Positions 37,001-45,895 of a stretch of 64,000 nt of DNA are shown here, one piece after another. This DNA is from Strix aluco (lineage: Eukaryota > Chordata > Aves > Strigiformes > Strigidae): contig NC_133948.1 in NCBI RefSeq assembly GCF_031877795.1, positions 8,788,948-8,852,947 of the forward strand, written 5' to 3'. The notes below the pieces were generated by a model. That model worked only from the letters and a program-made list of their open reading frames with translations. It did no database searches and was not told where the DNA came from. The stretch's first letter is position 1. Every line of letters begins with the position of its first letter. The position numbers and the translations under genes are program-made.

Positions 37001-40000
37001 GCAAGTTCTAAGGACCAGCTGATTAGCGAACTAAAAGCTACAAAGAAGCGGCTGGACTCAGAAGTGAAAGAGTTAAAACGAGAGCTACTGAAAATTCAAG
37101 TTGAAAAACAGTCACTCGAATCTGAACATTCAAAATTACAGAAGGAAGTATCTCAGGTTCACCAGCAAATGGTGGAAATAGAAAATCATCTTCAGTCAGT
37201 GCAGAAAGAACGAGATGATATGGAAACACGCCTACAGGTATGGAAGGTGTTAAGCTTTGGACTTTGAGAGTGTTACATCTAGGATACAGTACTGTTTCTA
37301 CTGCCTTTAGAAATAAACAGAATGACCACCTGCAAGTTAAGATTCTTGTTTACATATTTAATATTGTCTATATATTTGAGCATACACCTACCAAGATTCT
37401 GCTTATTAGCATCTCATGTAAGTCAGTGGGGGGAAGCACGCTACAGGAGTGGTAGAGGTGTGATGTGGAAGCAGTTTCCTTGGTCCCAAAGTGAACTCCA
37501 TCTGAGAACAAAGGCCAAACTAGAACTCTGTTCGTACATGTTAAGGTGGTGGCCAAAAAGGGAGAACTGAAGAAGAAATAAAAGGGAAAGAGAAAGGAGA
37601 TGGAGAACCTTGTAACAGTTTATATTTAGAGATGGAAGTAATTTTGAAATTTCATGCTTATTCTTTTATAATCCACCATGTAGCAAACGTGCTTTTGTTC
37701 TTACTCTCAATGGGTGCTTTTTTCCTTCCTATTAAGTCTTTGCAGTTCGATAAGGAACAAATGGCATCTCTTGCTGAGGCAAATCAGTCATTAAAACAAC
37801 AAGTAGAACAAATGCAAGAAGAAGCAAAAAAGTAAGTGTTTTTGTAGCACAGACAAAAGAACTACAGCATCTGTTTTTCATATTCACCTTTTTAGCAATC
37901 ACACTTTCCCTATTCCCTAGTCTTTGGGAAATTTAAATAGAGAATTGTAGAGGGTCATAGAGTCATATCCATGGTAAAGTATTGGTTGCATGCTACACAG
38001 GAGTTACAGCTTCCCCTCTGATTCACTTATGCTTTTAACCAACAGCATATGCCATACAACATACATACTGGAGCTAATCCTAGTTACCGTTCACTGAATT
38101 TTTAACCTTGACTAGAATATTGATTGGCACTGGTGAGGAACCTTCCCCCCCCCCCCCACTGGTGATCACAAGGTTTTTATGATACCTGACATATCCAACA
38201 AGGATCTCAGATTAGATTGGAGTCTTACTCTAAATTCTGTTATTTTTAGAGAGTAGTATACATTCTTTCATATTGGAGTTTTAATAATTCTGACCTCTTA
38301 ATTACCGTAAGTATTTTCTTAGAATGTTATCAAGAGTCTTCAAAGTTTTGTCTTGCAGAGGGCCAAATTGTACCTTGCCAGGCTGATGGCTTTCTCTGAT
38401 GAGAAGTGGGTGACTCTGGGACAAGGGGAGAGAACTTTTTTGTTGGGCCATGTGAAAAATTAATCTTTTAGCACTGTTTTCAGGCAGTTTCTGGTTTTAC
38501 CTGATGTTTTATTTTTCCTTTCGCTCCAGGGCTATTACTGAGCAGAAACAGAAAATGAAGCGTCTAGGGTCAGATCTGACAAGCGCTCAGAAAGAGATGA
38601 AAGCAAAACATAAAGCCTATGAGAATGCAGTCAGCATTCTTAGTCGTCGGCTACAGGAATCTCTTGCTGCAAAGGAATCTGCTGAAGCAGACTTGAGCAA
38701 ACTAAAAGCGCAAATCACCGATGGTGGAAACAACCAGATTGCTCAAGTATGCAGATGTCTTTTAACATTGTTAGTACAAAGATAGAGCTATCATGTTATT
38801 AAATACAAGTCTTGAAATATTGTTTTACAGTGAAGCGGTGAAAATATTTGGAATATAAAGCTAGATAAGAACATGGTATCAGTTTCTGAGTACTGAGAAT
38901 TTCCTTAGCTACATTTGAGAGAGGTGATTTGACAGGCTTTGGTTTGGTTGGTGTTTGGTTTTGGTTTTTTAATTTTACTTGTATGTTTCAGGTTACCAAT
39001 TGTAATCTAAGCTCAAGAGGATGATCAGCCTTAGTGCTAAATTTCCTGATTAATTTTCATTGTTGGGGATTTTTTGGAGTTGTTTTTTGTTTGTTTGTTT
39101 ATTTTGAAAGACTCAGCATCTGAAGATTTGTCAAAATTCTAACTCTTACTTCTTTTTTTGTCACTGACAGCTAAAAGTTCTTCAGGGTAGCCATACCTTA
39201 CTCATATATGTTATGCCTGTGATAACAAAATTAATTTACTGGGGAAAGCTCAAATTCCTTGGACCAGTGGAGCAAGATATCAAATACACTAATAACAGTA
39301 GCAGGATGCAAGGGTGGAAAGCTCTGAGCAAGACCTTTACATTAAGCATTAGCACCTCATTTAATATTTGCTAGAGAAGTAGGCTTTTTAACAAAAGCAA
39401 AATTACTTCTGTAGATGGGTGATATATTAACCACGCTTGTGATCCCTTTGTCTTTAGGAAAGGATTCAAGCTCTGGAGACAGAATTGCAAGCTGTTAGCA
39501 GCAGTAAGTTGATGCTGGAAAAAGAGTTGCAAGAAGTGATTTCACTTACCAGCCAGGAGCTTGAAGAATACAGAGAGAAAGTGCTGGAACTTGAGGATGA
39601 GGTGATTGCTTGAATTTGCACGGTAGATGGGAAGGTGACAGTAAAAAGTGCCTGAGAGGCAGGGAGAAATTTTAGTACCATAATTTTACGGCAGCAGTGC
39701 AGGAAATCAGAATCTTACATAGGAAACATTGTGTCAGTGGCACTTGCTAATTTTGCTGCCCTGCGTTCTTCACGGTTTCATGAATCATGGTCATATAGGG
39801 GAAAAGAAGATGAGAGAAAAGTAGTTCCTGTATTAGATACCAGCTGTGTCTGGTCATGGGATGGTGAGGATGCATGAATCATTGCCTTTTGAAACTATTT
39901 GGAGTCATGGATGCTCAGTGATTTTGAGGGCAGGGTGTTGGTGTTCGGTTGTAGAGTTGCACAAAAACATTATATATATTAACTACTCTTGATGTGCACC

Positions 40001-43000
40001 TTAACAGTACTCCTGGATTCTGCTTTCTAGCGAGCATTTTAGTCTTCCAAAAGGAAAAAATACCTAACTGAACTTACTTTGAAGTGTTTATTTAAAAAAG
40101 AAAAGAAAAAAAAAATCCCATTATGGGAAAGCAAGATGTTTAATGAGTTTAGCTCACAATTTTTTTGTGGTAGTAATCTGGAGTTGTTTGTTTGATTTGG
40201 GTTTTTTCTTTGGCTATAGCTTCAGGAATCTAGAGGCTTCAGGAGGAAGATAAAACGTTTAGAAGAAATTAATAAGAAGTTGGCCTTAGAACTGGAGCAT
40301 GAACGTGGAAAACTTACAGGTCTGAGTCAGTCCAATGCTGCTTTGCGGGAGCATAACAATATCCTTGAAACAGCATTAGCGAAAAGAGAGGCAGACTTGG
40401 TACAACTGAATCTACAGGTATTTGACCTTTTGATATAATATCTTAAGAAAGGAGTTAGCTCATATTTCTGATAACAGGATGTAGACATCTTCACTCATAT
40501 GGTACAAACTTGGTGCATTTTCTCCAGATCTGGGTCTTCTGTGTGTTGTGTAACAGCAGCAATATAGGGGGCTAAACAAGAGATCAGAAATGAGACTTTG
40601 CACTAAACAGAGCTGTTTCTTTTGAAAAAAAATCACACTAAAATATTTGCAATAGTGAAAGTGTGGCTCACTTAAGTTATTTGGAACATGCAAACTGTGT
40701 TACATATCGATTCATTGAGATGAATGATTTTTATGCCAATAGTAATATATTCATGGGGTAGAAGCAAATGGGAATACAGGCAATGAGCTATCATTTAACC
40801 ATAGCTACTTCTAAGGTTGAAGGGTACCGTGAGGAAAGACTTACCGGTGAACTGCAGAAAGAAGTTTTACAATCCCTGCATTGGCTTGTGTTTGTATTTA
40901 CTGGCATTTCTGGTCTTCCAATGAGCCTGCACAAAATGTGTGTTTGTTTTTGTGATGTGATACAGGTTCAGGCAGTCCTAAAGCGGAAAGAGGAAGAGGA
41001 TCAGCAAATGCAGCAGCTTATTCAAGCTTTAAAGGCTTCCTTAGAGAAAGAAAAGTCAAAAGTTAAAGACCTTAAGAAGCAGGTAATGGCTCATCTTTTG
41101 TTTTATTTACTTAAAAGGTGATTTAAATGTAAAATATTTGAAAAGTAGCTTGAAACAAAATCTGTGCTTTACAACATAGTGCTTCCTGCAGGGTCTCTGT
41201 CATGATGGCCAGTGGCTGCAAGATCACTTGATGTCTTTTCTGTTGTGCCCTGTGTTAAACATACTCATTGACTACCAGGAAAGTTCCATCATGACTTGTA
41301 AAGCATGGGACATATCCTGAAGTGATGATACTTCGTTGAAAAATTCACAATGAAGAAGCAGTCTGGGAAATGGGCTTCTTCCATTACATATAGTTATTAA
41401 CTGCCATAAGGATAGCAACACTAATAATAACTTTTTTAGACAAAAAGAGAAGTGTTAACAGCTGCACAACTTCCTTCTTGATTTGTTTTGTACTCCTTTA
41501 GTCTCGCTCCCTTTATGATTCACCTACAGTGATAAAACAAAGAAAAATTGCATCTCTTTCTTTTTTTTCTTGTAGGAAGCAGCAGCCAAAGCAGATGCAG
41601 CACATAACCGCCGTCATTACAGAGCTGCTGTGCTTGAGCTTAGTGAAATCAAGAAAGAGCTACATGCCAAAGAACTGCTTGTCCAAGCCCTTCAGGTTGA
41701 AGTGGACAAGCTACAGTAAGTAAACGTCCAAGTTCTTAGAGAGTAGTAAATAAAACAAATCCTCTGAAAAAGCCATACATTAGTGAATTTTTGGTTTTGC
41801 CACTCTGGAGTGGATTAAGTTGAAATGTACCCCAGCTGAGCCTGACCATAAGATGTATGTTTGGACTCTAGGCAAATACTTGCATTTTTCTGTCTCTTCA
41901 TAGTTCAGTTATACCTGAAGTGCAGTGTATTTAGGCTTCCATCTGCTTTTTTTTACAGTTTCAACATAGATTTCTACCATTTCATGTTACTAGTAAGGAT
42001 TAACACTTCATATATATCCTATTATTCTTCTCTCTTTCACATCCCTGAGGAACTATATAGAGGATGAATTTGATCGTTGAATTTATTCCACAATATATTC
42101 AAATTAAATTTGTTTTCTTGTATAGAAGATATTTTCTTAAACTTTAAGAAGGTATCAGACCTACATGAGAATGGATATAAGGTCAACTCTGTTCCTCCTA
42201 AAACAAAAACAAAATTGCTGGCAGGTTTTTGGGGCTTCTTTTTCCTGCATAATCTATTGTTTGTAACTGGACTATTACCAGTGCTCAAGGAATTTTTTTT
42301 TTTTGCAATATTTAATGGTATATTCATTCATCTGTCTCATACAAAATCTTTTTGTGATTTAATTCTCGCTGTGAATGTGTAGGCAAAGTCTTCAGTCAAA
42401 GCTTATAACTAACCAGGTTCCATGCACTGTCATGTCATTTATGGTTACATAGCTAACCCAGTGAAGTACTTGTTTTAAAGGACAGATGGAATAACTGCTG
42501 TGTCTGTTAATCCTGCTGTGCAGGGTAGAAGATGAAAAACATTCCCAGGAGGTATCACAGTTTCAGCAAGAGCTGGCAGAAGCCAGGTCTCAACTCCAAC
42601 TTCTGCAGAAAAAGCTGGATGACAAGCTTAGTGAACAGCCTGTAGTAAGCCAAGAGGTAAAAACTGCACATTTACTGTGTTTATCCTTATTTTTGATGCA
42701 TTGTACAACTTGATTTGTCTTTAATTCAGCATTTTTTAATGAAATTTTGCTAGGTTTTGTTAGAACCAAGAAGGGTTCTTGAGACATAATAAAGTATTTC
42801 AGATTTTGTGGTTGATTGTACCTATAGATAATTCTAAAGATTCTTTTTTTTTTCCCCCTTGGTAGGTGGAAGACCTCAAGTGGGAAGTAGAACAAAAAGA
42901 AAGAGAAATTGAAACACTTAAGCAGCAGTTGGATATGAGCGAACAGCGCAGCCACAAGGAGTTAGAAGGGGTACAAGTTGTCTTGCAGGTATTTAATCTA

Positions 43001-45895
43001 GCCAGTGGAGATTCTGATGGGTAACTAGTATTGCTGTAGGGGAATAAAAATATTGTTTTAATTATTGTTTAAAAGCATACTTACACTGGTACTTTTCTGA
43101 TACTTGTTTTTCATAAATTTTTATTTATACAAACTTATTCACTGTATGTTTTGCAGTGTCTTTACTTTTCTGTTTTACTTTGACTGTGCTGTTAGCTTCT
43201 TATTTCCTTGACTGTACGCCATTAAAATAGGCTACTGACTTTTTTAAATCTAATTTCTGGTTTTCTGCTAGAGCAAATTGGTTTCAAGTAGCAGTGTTAT
43301 GTGTTGTTTCTTTTTTAGTTTCCTCTGGAGACTGAAAAAAATTATAAAAACATTAGTTGGCTGGAATTTTTATATCATTTCCCTATATCATACTGATTCT
43401 CCTCTTTTCCCATTTAGAATATCAAGACTGAGTTGGAAATGGTGAGGGAAGACCTGTCAGTGACTCAGAAGGATAAGTTTATGCTCCAGGCTAAAGTAAC
43501 TGAACTGAAGAACAGCATGAAGTCACTCCTGCAGCAGAACCAGCAACTGAAGCTGGACCTGAAGCATGGCAAGATGAAGAAGGTATTTAAACAGGGAAGA
43601 CTACATATTGTAGGGTACTGGAAAATACTCCACTAGTGCTCTTCAATTAAAGTACAGGAAAATACTCTGCTGCCAGAAACCTGGTGAAAACTCTGAACTG
43701 AAACGCCTGCCTGTGATACAGACTTACTGATGTTCTGATATTGAAATGATAAGTACAGGAAGATTTGCAGGCAAAAGTAATTACTGACCTTGACTTCCCG
43801 CCTTTTACTTCAGAAATCTTTGTGTTTAGTGTATTACCATACATTTACATTTTTACTTTAAGCAAAAAAGGTAGCACTTAGATAATGAATCATAGGCAAA
43901 TATGGAGTTAATACCTTCTTATAGTTAATATCTTCTTAATGTTTGTGTGTCTGACCTCTCCATACTGTCTAGTTTTTCATCCTTGCACAATTTCAGAAGG
44001 TGAATTGAGTTTTCTCATTTGCTACTAATACAGAAAAATGCAGTAATAGTAGATCTCTTGCTCTTTCCCTCACTGAAGTAATTCTCTCACTTAGCAAGAC
44101 AGAATTTCATATGGAAGCCTCCATTTCACTCTTTTAGACATTGGTCCCAATACCTCAGCCTGCAGGTTCCAGAGTTTCCAAAAGGATTTCTTTAATTGTA
44201 CTTAAATGATTTTTTTTTTCTGAATTGTTCTCTTAACTATACTGAAAGAATGTTACTAAAATTTGTTGTGAAGATCCAAGTAATTTGCTTTAAATCCTTC
44301 CTGGTTTATTTCTTTAGTAGGGTGAGGTCTTGAGTAGGTCCTTCGAGATGCTGTTTGTTTACTTACAAGCATGGCTAGCAGGTGACATTAGGTTAGGAAC
44401 TTTAGCTTGTGACCCATGAGATTTAACGTGAATGTGCTTCTGATTCCTGCTCTGTAATGCAGATATATATTAGTAGTGTGATGTGAGACTCTTTCTATGT
44501 GGTAAAAATAACATTGATGAAATAATTGTATTCCTGCCCCTTCTTTTTTGCCTTTATCCAGAGGAAGGAACTGAAAGGAGAGAATAACTCTTCAAATCCT
44601 GTGACTCCAGTCAAGATTCCTGATTGTCCAGTGCCTGCTGCCTTGCTGGAGGAACTGTTGAAACCATCAACAGCTGTGAGCAAGGAGCCTTTAAAAAATC
44701 TGAACAGCTGTCTCCGGCAATTAAAGTATGACCTGTTGTTTTCAAGCATATTAAATAATCTTAAAAATGTTTCCAAGAAACCAGCTGCCAGCCTAAGGAA
44801 AAAAGGATTTGTAAAATGAATTCTTTTCCTCTTATTGGGACTATATTTAGGACAGTAGGATGTTCTGTCATTAAGTGCTTGCTTATATGGTAATGAAATA
44901 GGGAAAGAAGCCTTTACAGTAAACTAGACAGAATGTCCATCCTAAATTGTACACAGCCAAACAAACCAGAAACAGCTATTTCTAGTTGTTCTTGTTGGTG
45001 GAAAAGCTGGTGTTTCTCTGCAGTATCAGAAAGGCTGCTCATGATAGGAGCCCAGGCAGTGTGTTAATAAGAAATCTTTACAGAGGAAGTCCATTCTGAC
45101 AAAAATATGTTTTCAGATCTTCCCTTACAAGGCTGCATATGAGATTCTGAGCAAGAAAGCTACAACTTCAGGAAGACAGAGAGTTCAGACTATTAGGAGA
45201 ACTGAGCTGCTATTATCACCTCAGTTGATATTTGAGGGAAGTGAGCCTGTGATGATGTTCTGTGATCCTGTAATACCAGACCAGTCACTTTGCTAAATTG
45301 GTGTGTAACTAAAGTCATAATGTGTTTATCTAGTTATTTCTTTGTGCTGCTTTCCTCACCTCTACCTCCCATGTTGTCTTTTATACCTTCAAGAGTACCA
45401 TGTTTATCAGGTTGCAGTCACTAAGTGCCTTTACTGAGGAAACAGTGCTGCATCATCCCTGGTAATGAGTATGTGCAGCAAAGAAGCTGCTGCATTGTTG
45501 GCCCTTATTTTTTAATTAAGCATATTGTATTTGTTTTGCTTATAAATTAAAGACAATTCCTAAGCTTCCTGTAGACTTCTTTCTCTTGTATACAGCTATA
45601 GCTTAGTCTTAGAGTCTTGGATCTTGCATTTAGCAGTTAGCTTTCTGCTCGTTAACTTTTGCTTTTTGTTCTCAATACTTTCAAAAGGCAAGAAATGGAC
45701 AGCCTTCAGCGTCAGATGGAGGAACACACCATTACAGTACATGAATCAATGTCTTCGTGGACTCAGATTGAGGGGCAGCTAATGGACCTTAACTCTACCA
45801 GCCCTGCAACTGCATCAGACCAGCAGGAGATTGCTACTGTAGATGAAAAGAAGCAGAATTGTAGTGTTAGTGACAAGGAAGCTTTGACACTATAA
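21912..45895 (+). CDS. GOLGA3: Golgin subfamily A member 3 (golgin-160), 23 coding exons, complete
   Basis: Golgin-160 is a peripheral cytoplasmic coiled-coil protein of the Golgi. Known roles include trafficking of selected membrane proteins, dynein recruitment for Golgi positioning and sperm development. The joined exons give 4557 nt, that is 1518 codons plus TAA, close to the 1498 residues of the human protein. Residues 1 to about 410 form a Ser/Pro-rich head carrying TMTKEYSFLRTSVPRGPK-like and SLADYRTED-like blocks typical of the family; about 415 to 1480 are almost continuous heptad coiled coil without a membrane segment. The ATG lies in a good context (acc before ATGG). All introns are GT-AG and phases add up without a frameshift. 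ANKLE2 follows in the same orientation, as in human. Two of three known caspase-cleavage aspartates appear replaced (see findings). Exon edges are given in the following entries. Confidence 0.97.
22627..22862 (-). mobile_element. CR1 LINE 3' fragment, antisense to GOLGA3
   Basis: Begins with tagaatcaaacttaggttgg and continues aaaggacctctgtgggtca and tctagtccaacct, the reverse complement of the CR1 3' end, then a CR1-like gttcaacagcctctctacc / ctgttccagtatttaac stretch. It is 5' truncated, as usual for CR1, diverged, and carries no intact frame. It lies in GOLGA3 intron sequence. Confidence 0.8.
22876..22940. repeat. Short minisatellite next to the CR1 fragment
   Basis: Three imperfect copies of ggtagatgggtatata (ggtagatgggtatata, ggtagacgggtatata, ggtagatgggtgg) spaced 19-27 bp apart. 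Confidence 0.6.
24414..24429. repeat. Poly-C run
   Basis: About 16 consecutive C in GOLGA3 intron DNA between the first two coding exons. Similar short C runs occur at about 29670-29685 and 38146-38158. Length may be unreliable in the assembly. Confidence 0.8.
25462..25743 (+). CDS. GOLGA3: GOLGA3 coding exon 2 (residues 45-138)
   Basis: Opens after ttttccag and closes at gaattgt|gtaagc. It carries the conserved block GVTGFHDSLRKSQGTSAEG and LPMQETEL. Glu61 sits where human golgin-160 has caspase-2 site Asp59. Confidence 0.95.
26630..26742 (+). CDS. GOLGA3: GOLGA3 coding exon 3 (residues 139-176)
   Basis: Acceptor cacttacag, donor aaaga|gtgagt. It encodes CSAESSLPLEKEEQ followed by a basic ARRRLEEQLKQYRVKR helix. 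Human has CSTD (Asp139, a caspase site) where this copy has CSAE. Confidence 0.95.
27238..27929 (+). CDS. GOLGA3: GOLGA3 coding exon 4 (residues 177-406, head domain)
   Basis: Largest coding exon, 692 nt. It holds the conserved STLDPELMLNPE, KEYSFLRTSVPRGPK, KIRSLADYRTEDS and VVSEISLPSDTDD blocks. A basic Ser/Lys-rich stretch lies around residue 235. Caspase site SEID|G is kept, with Asp316 equivalent to human Asp311. Donor agcag|gtaaga, phase 2. Confidence 0.97.
27930..29178 (+). other. GOLGA3: GOLGA3 intron between coding exons 4 and 5
   Basis: No repeat or gene recognised. The remaining GOLGA3 introns longer than 300 bp (for example 34869-36042, 36121-36973, 37238-37736, 43583-44561, 44726-45687) also show nothing beyond simple T or AT tracts. 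Confidence 0.8.
29179..29290 (+). CDS. GOLGA3: GOLGA3 coding exon 5 (residues 407-444, start of coiled coil)
   Basis: Encodes SVSMESSIAGTHDEML then a heptad-rich segment (LKEKMRLEGQLEALSLEANQ), nearly identical to human. Acceptor tctccag, donor aatcag|gtagga. Confidence 0.96.
29424..30544 (-). mobile_element. Solo LTR of an avian endogenous retrovirus (ERVL-like)
   Basis: Read on the minus strand the element runs TGTACTGGG...AAACACA, 1121 bp, with TG...CA ends. It is flanked by gatgc (29419-29423) and gatac (30545-30549), a 5-bp target-site duplication with one mismatch, which fits ERVL-type integration. Its body carries repeated gctccagcgtggg / acggggtcacagtcc motifs that I recognise from LTRs common in bird genomes. 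No internal retroviral genes are present, so it arose by LTR-LTR recombination. It is antisense to GOLGA3, in the intron between coding exons 5 and 6. Confidence 0.75.
29860..30250. repeat. Imperfect internal repeats within the LTR
   Basis: The motif tgctccagygtgggtcccc followed by acggggt-cacagtcct recurs six or seven times at roughly 40-60 bp spacing. This keeps long frames open on both strands (up to about 216 codons), which should not be taken as genes. Confidence 0.65.
30997..31303 (+). CDS. GOLGA3: GOLGA3 coding exon 6 (residues 445-546, coiled coil)
   Basis: Begins ALKEKTELQAQLAAL after cactcag and runs to VLTRDST, with donor cacag|gtggga. It contains the near-invariant CWDLERAMADLQN segment. 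The preceding intron carries a solo LTR. Confidence 0.96.
31901..32103 (+). CDS. GOLGA3: GOLGA3 coding exon 7 (residues 547-614, coiled coil)
   Basis: Acceptor tttttctag, donor atacag|gtatta. It encodes VHDLRQQLASLQNQLQK and VRQWYQQQLVLAQEARVRL, both nearly identical to human. Confidence 0.96.
32363..32458 (+). repeat. Two long T runs before GOLGA3 exon 8
   Basis: Runs of 21 T (32363-32383) and 18 T (32441-32458), each preceded by tgtga, lie in the same intron. The second forms the pyrimidine tract of the exon 8 acceptor, whose AG is at 32468-32469. Confidence 0.85.
32470..32607 (+). CDS. GOLGA3: GOLGA3 coding exon 8 (residues 615-660, coiled coil)
   Basis: Encodes GQITQAGMLEHLKLENVALS and LTETQHRSIKEKERIAAQL. 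Its acceptor lies just after an 18-T run, one of two long T runs in this intron. Confidence 0.96.
33553..33714 (+). CDS. GOLGA3: GOLGA3 coding exon 9 (residues 661-714, coiled coil)
   Basis: Encodes ADMLDQEAAFMQIQEAKTM through LEQELEQ, 54 whole codons. Acceptor tctgtgcag, donor aacag|gtagac. Confidence 0.96.
34500..34868 (+). CDS. GOLGA3: GOLGA3 coding exon 10 (residues 715-837, coiled coil)
   Basis: 369 nt in frame, from VKLTLHQRDLQLESLQQEHL to LRQEMAIKSSQ. Acceptor cttctcag, donor agccag|gtaaca. Confidence 0.96.
36043..36120 (+). CDS. GOLGA3: GOLGA3 coding exon 11 (residues 838-863, coiled coil)
   Basis: Short 26-codon exon, VENLQQENASLKKQ to KEQFLQQK. Acceptor ctctggcag, donor cagaag|gtaagc. 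Confidence 0.95.
36974..37237 (+). CDS. GOLGA3: GOLGA3 coding exon 12 (residues 864-951, coiled coil)
   Basis: Encodes VMVEAYRRDASSKDQLISEL and KERDDMETRLQ. The acceptor (cttgtgtccaag) has a poor pyrimidine tract, but reading frame and homology fix it. Donor ctacag|gtatgg. Confidence 0.95.
37737..37831 (+). CDS. GOLGA3: GOLGA3 coding exon 13 (residues 952-982, coiled coil)
   Basis: Encodes SLQFDKEQMASLAEANQSL. Acceptor ctattaag; donor aaaaaa|gtaagt in phase 2. Confidence 0.95.
38530..38746 (+). CDS. GOLGA3: GOLGA3 coding exon 14 (residues 983-1055, coiled coil)
   Basis: Encodes AITEQKQKMKRLGSDLTSAQ and KAYENAVSILSRRLQ, nearly identical to human. Acceptor cgctccag, donor gctcaa|gtatgc. The last residues (around ITDGGNNQIAQ) diverge from human. 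Confidence 0.95.
39458..39601 (+). CDS. GOLGA3: GOLGA3 coding exon 15 (residues 1056-1103, coiled coil)
   Basis: Encodes ERIQALETELQAV, LEKELQEVISLTSQELEE and KVLELEDE. Acceptor gtctttag, donor gatgag|gtgatt. Confidence 0.96.
40220..40417 (+). CDS. GOLGA3: GOLGA3 coding exon 16 (residues 1104-1169, coiled coil)
   Basis: Encodes LQESRGFRRKIKRLEE and LAKREADLVQLNLQ. Acceptor ggctatag, donor ctacag|gtattt. Confidence 0.96.
40966..41082 (+). CDS. GOLGA3: GOLGA3 coding exon 17 (residues 1170-1208, coiled coil)
   Basis: Encodes VQAVLKRKEEEDQQMQQL and LKASLEKEKSKV. Acceptor gatacag, donor aagcag|gtaatg. Confidence 0.96.
41576..41715 (+). CDS. GOLGA3: GOLGA3 coding exon 18 (residues 1209-1254, coiled coil)
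   Basis: Encodes EAAAKADAAHNRRHYRAAVL and LSEIKKELHAKELLVQ. Acceptor tcttgtag; donor ctaca|gtaagt in phase 2. Confidence 0.95.
42524..42656 (+). CDS. GOLGA3: GOLGA3 coding exon 19 (residues 1255-1299, coiled coil)
   Basis: Encodes EDEKHSQEVSQFQQELAEAR and LQKKLDDKLSEQPV. Acceptor gctgtgcag, donor aagag|gtaaaa. Confidence 0.95.
42866..42988 (+). CDS. GOLGA3: GOLGA3 coding exon 20 (residues 1300-1340, coiled coil)
   Basis: Encodes VEDLKWEVEQKEREIETLKQ. Acceptor ttggtag, donor ttgcag|gtattt. Confidence 0.95.
43418..43582 (+). CDS. GOLGA3: GOLGA3 coding exon 21 (residues 1341-1395, coiled coil)
   Basis: Encodes NIKTELEMVREDLSVTQKDK and LLQQNQQLKLDLKHG. Acceptor catttag, donor gaagaag|gtattt. 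Confidence 0.96.
44562..44725 (+). CDS. GOLGA3: GOLGA3 coding exon 22 (residues 1396-1449)
   Basis: Non-helical linker SSNPVTPVKIPDCPVPAALL followed by KEPLKNLNSCLRQL, nearly identical to human. Acceptor tatccag; donor ttaaa|gtatga in phase 2. Confidence 0.96.
45688..45895 (+). CDS. GOLGA3: GOLGA3 coding exon 23 with stop (residues 1450-1518)
   Basis: Encodes QEMDSLQRQMEEHTITVHES, then a C-terminal tail that diverges from human, ending KEALTL and TAA at 45893-45895. The acceptor ttcaaaag is purine-rich but keeps the frame. Confidence 0.94.
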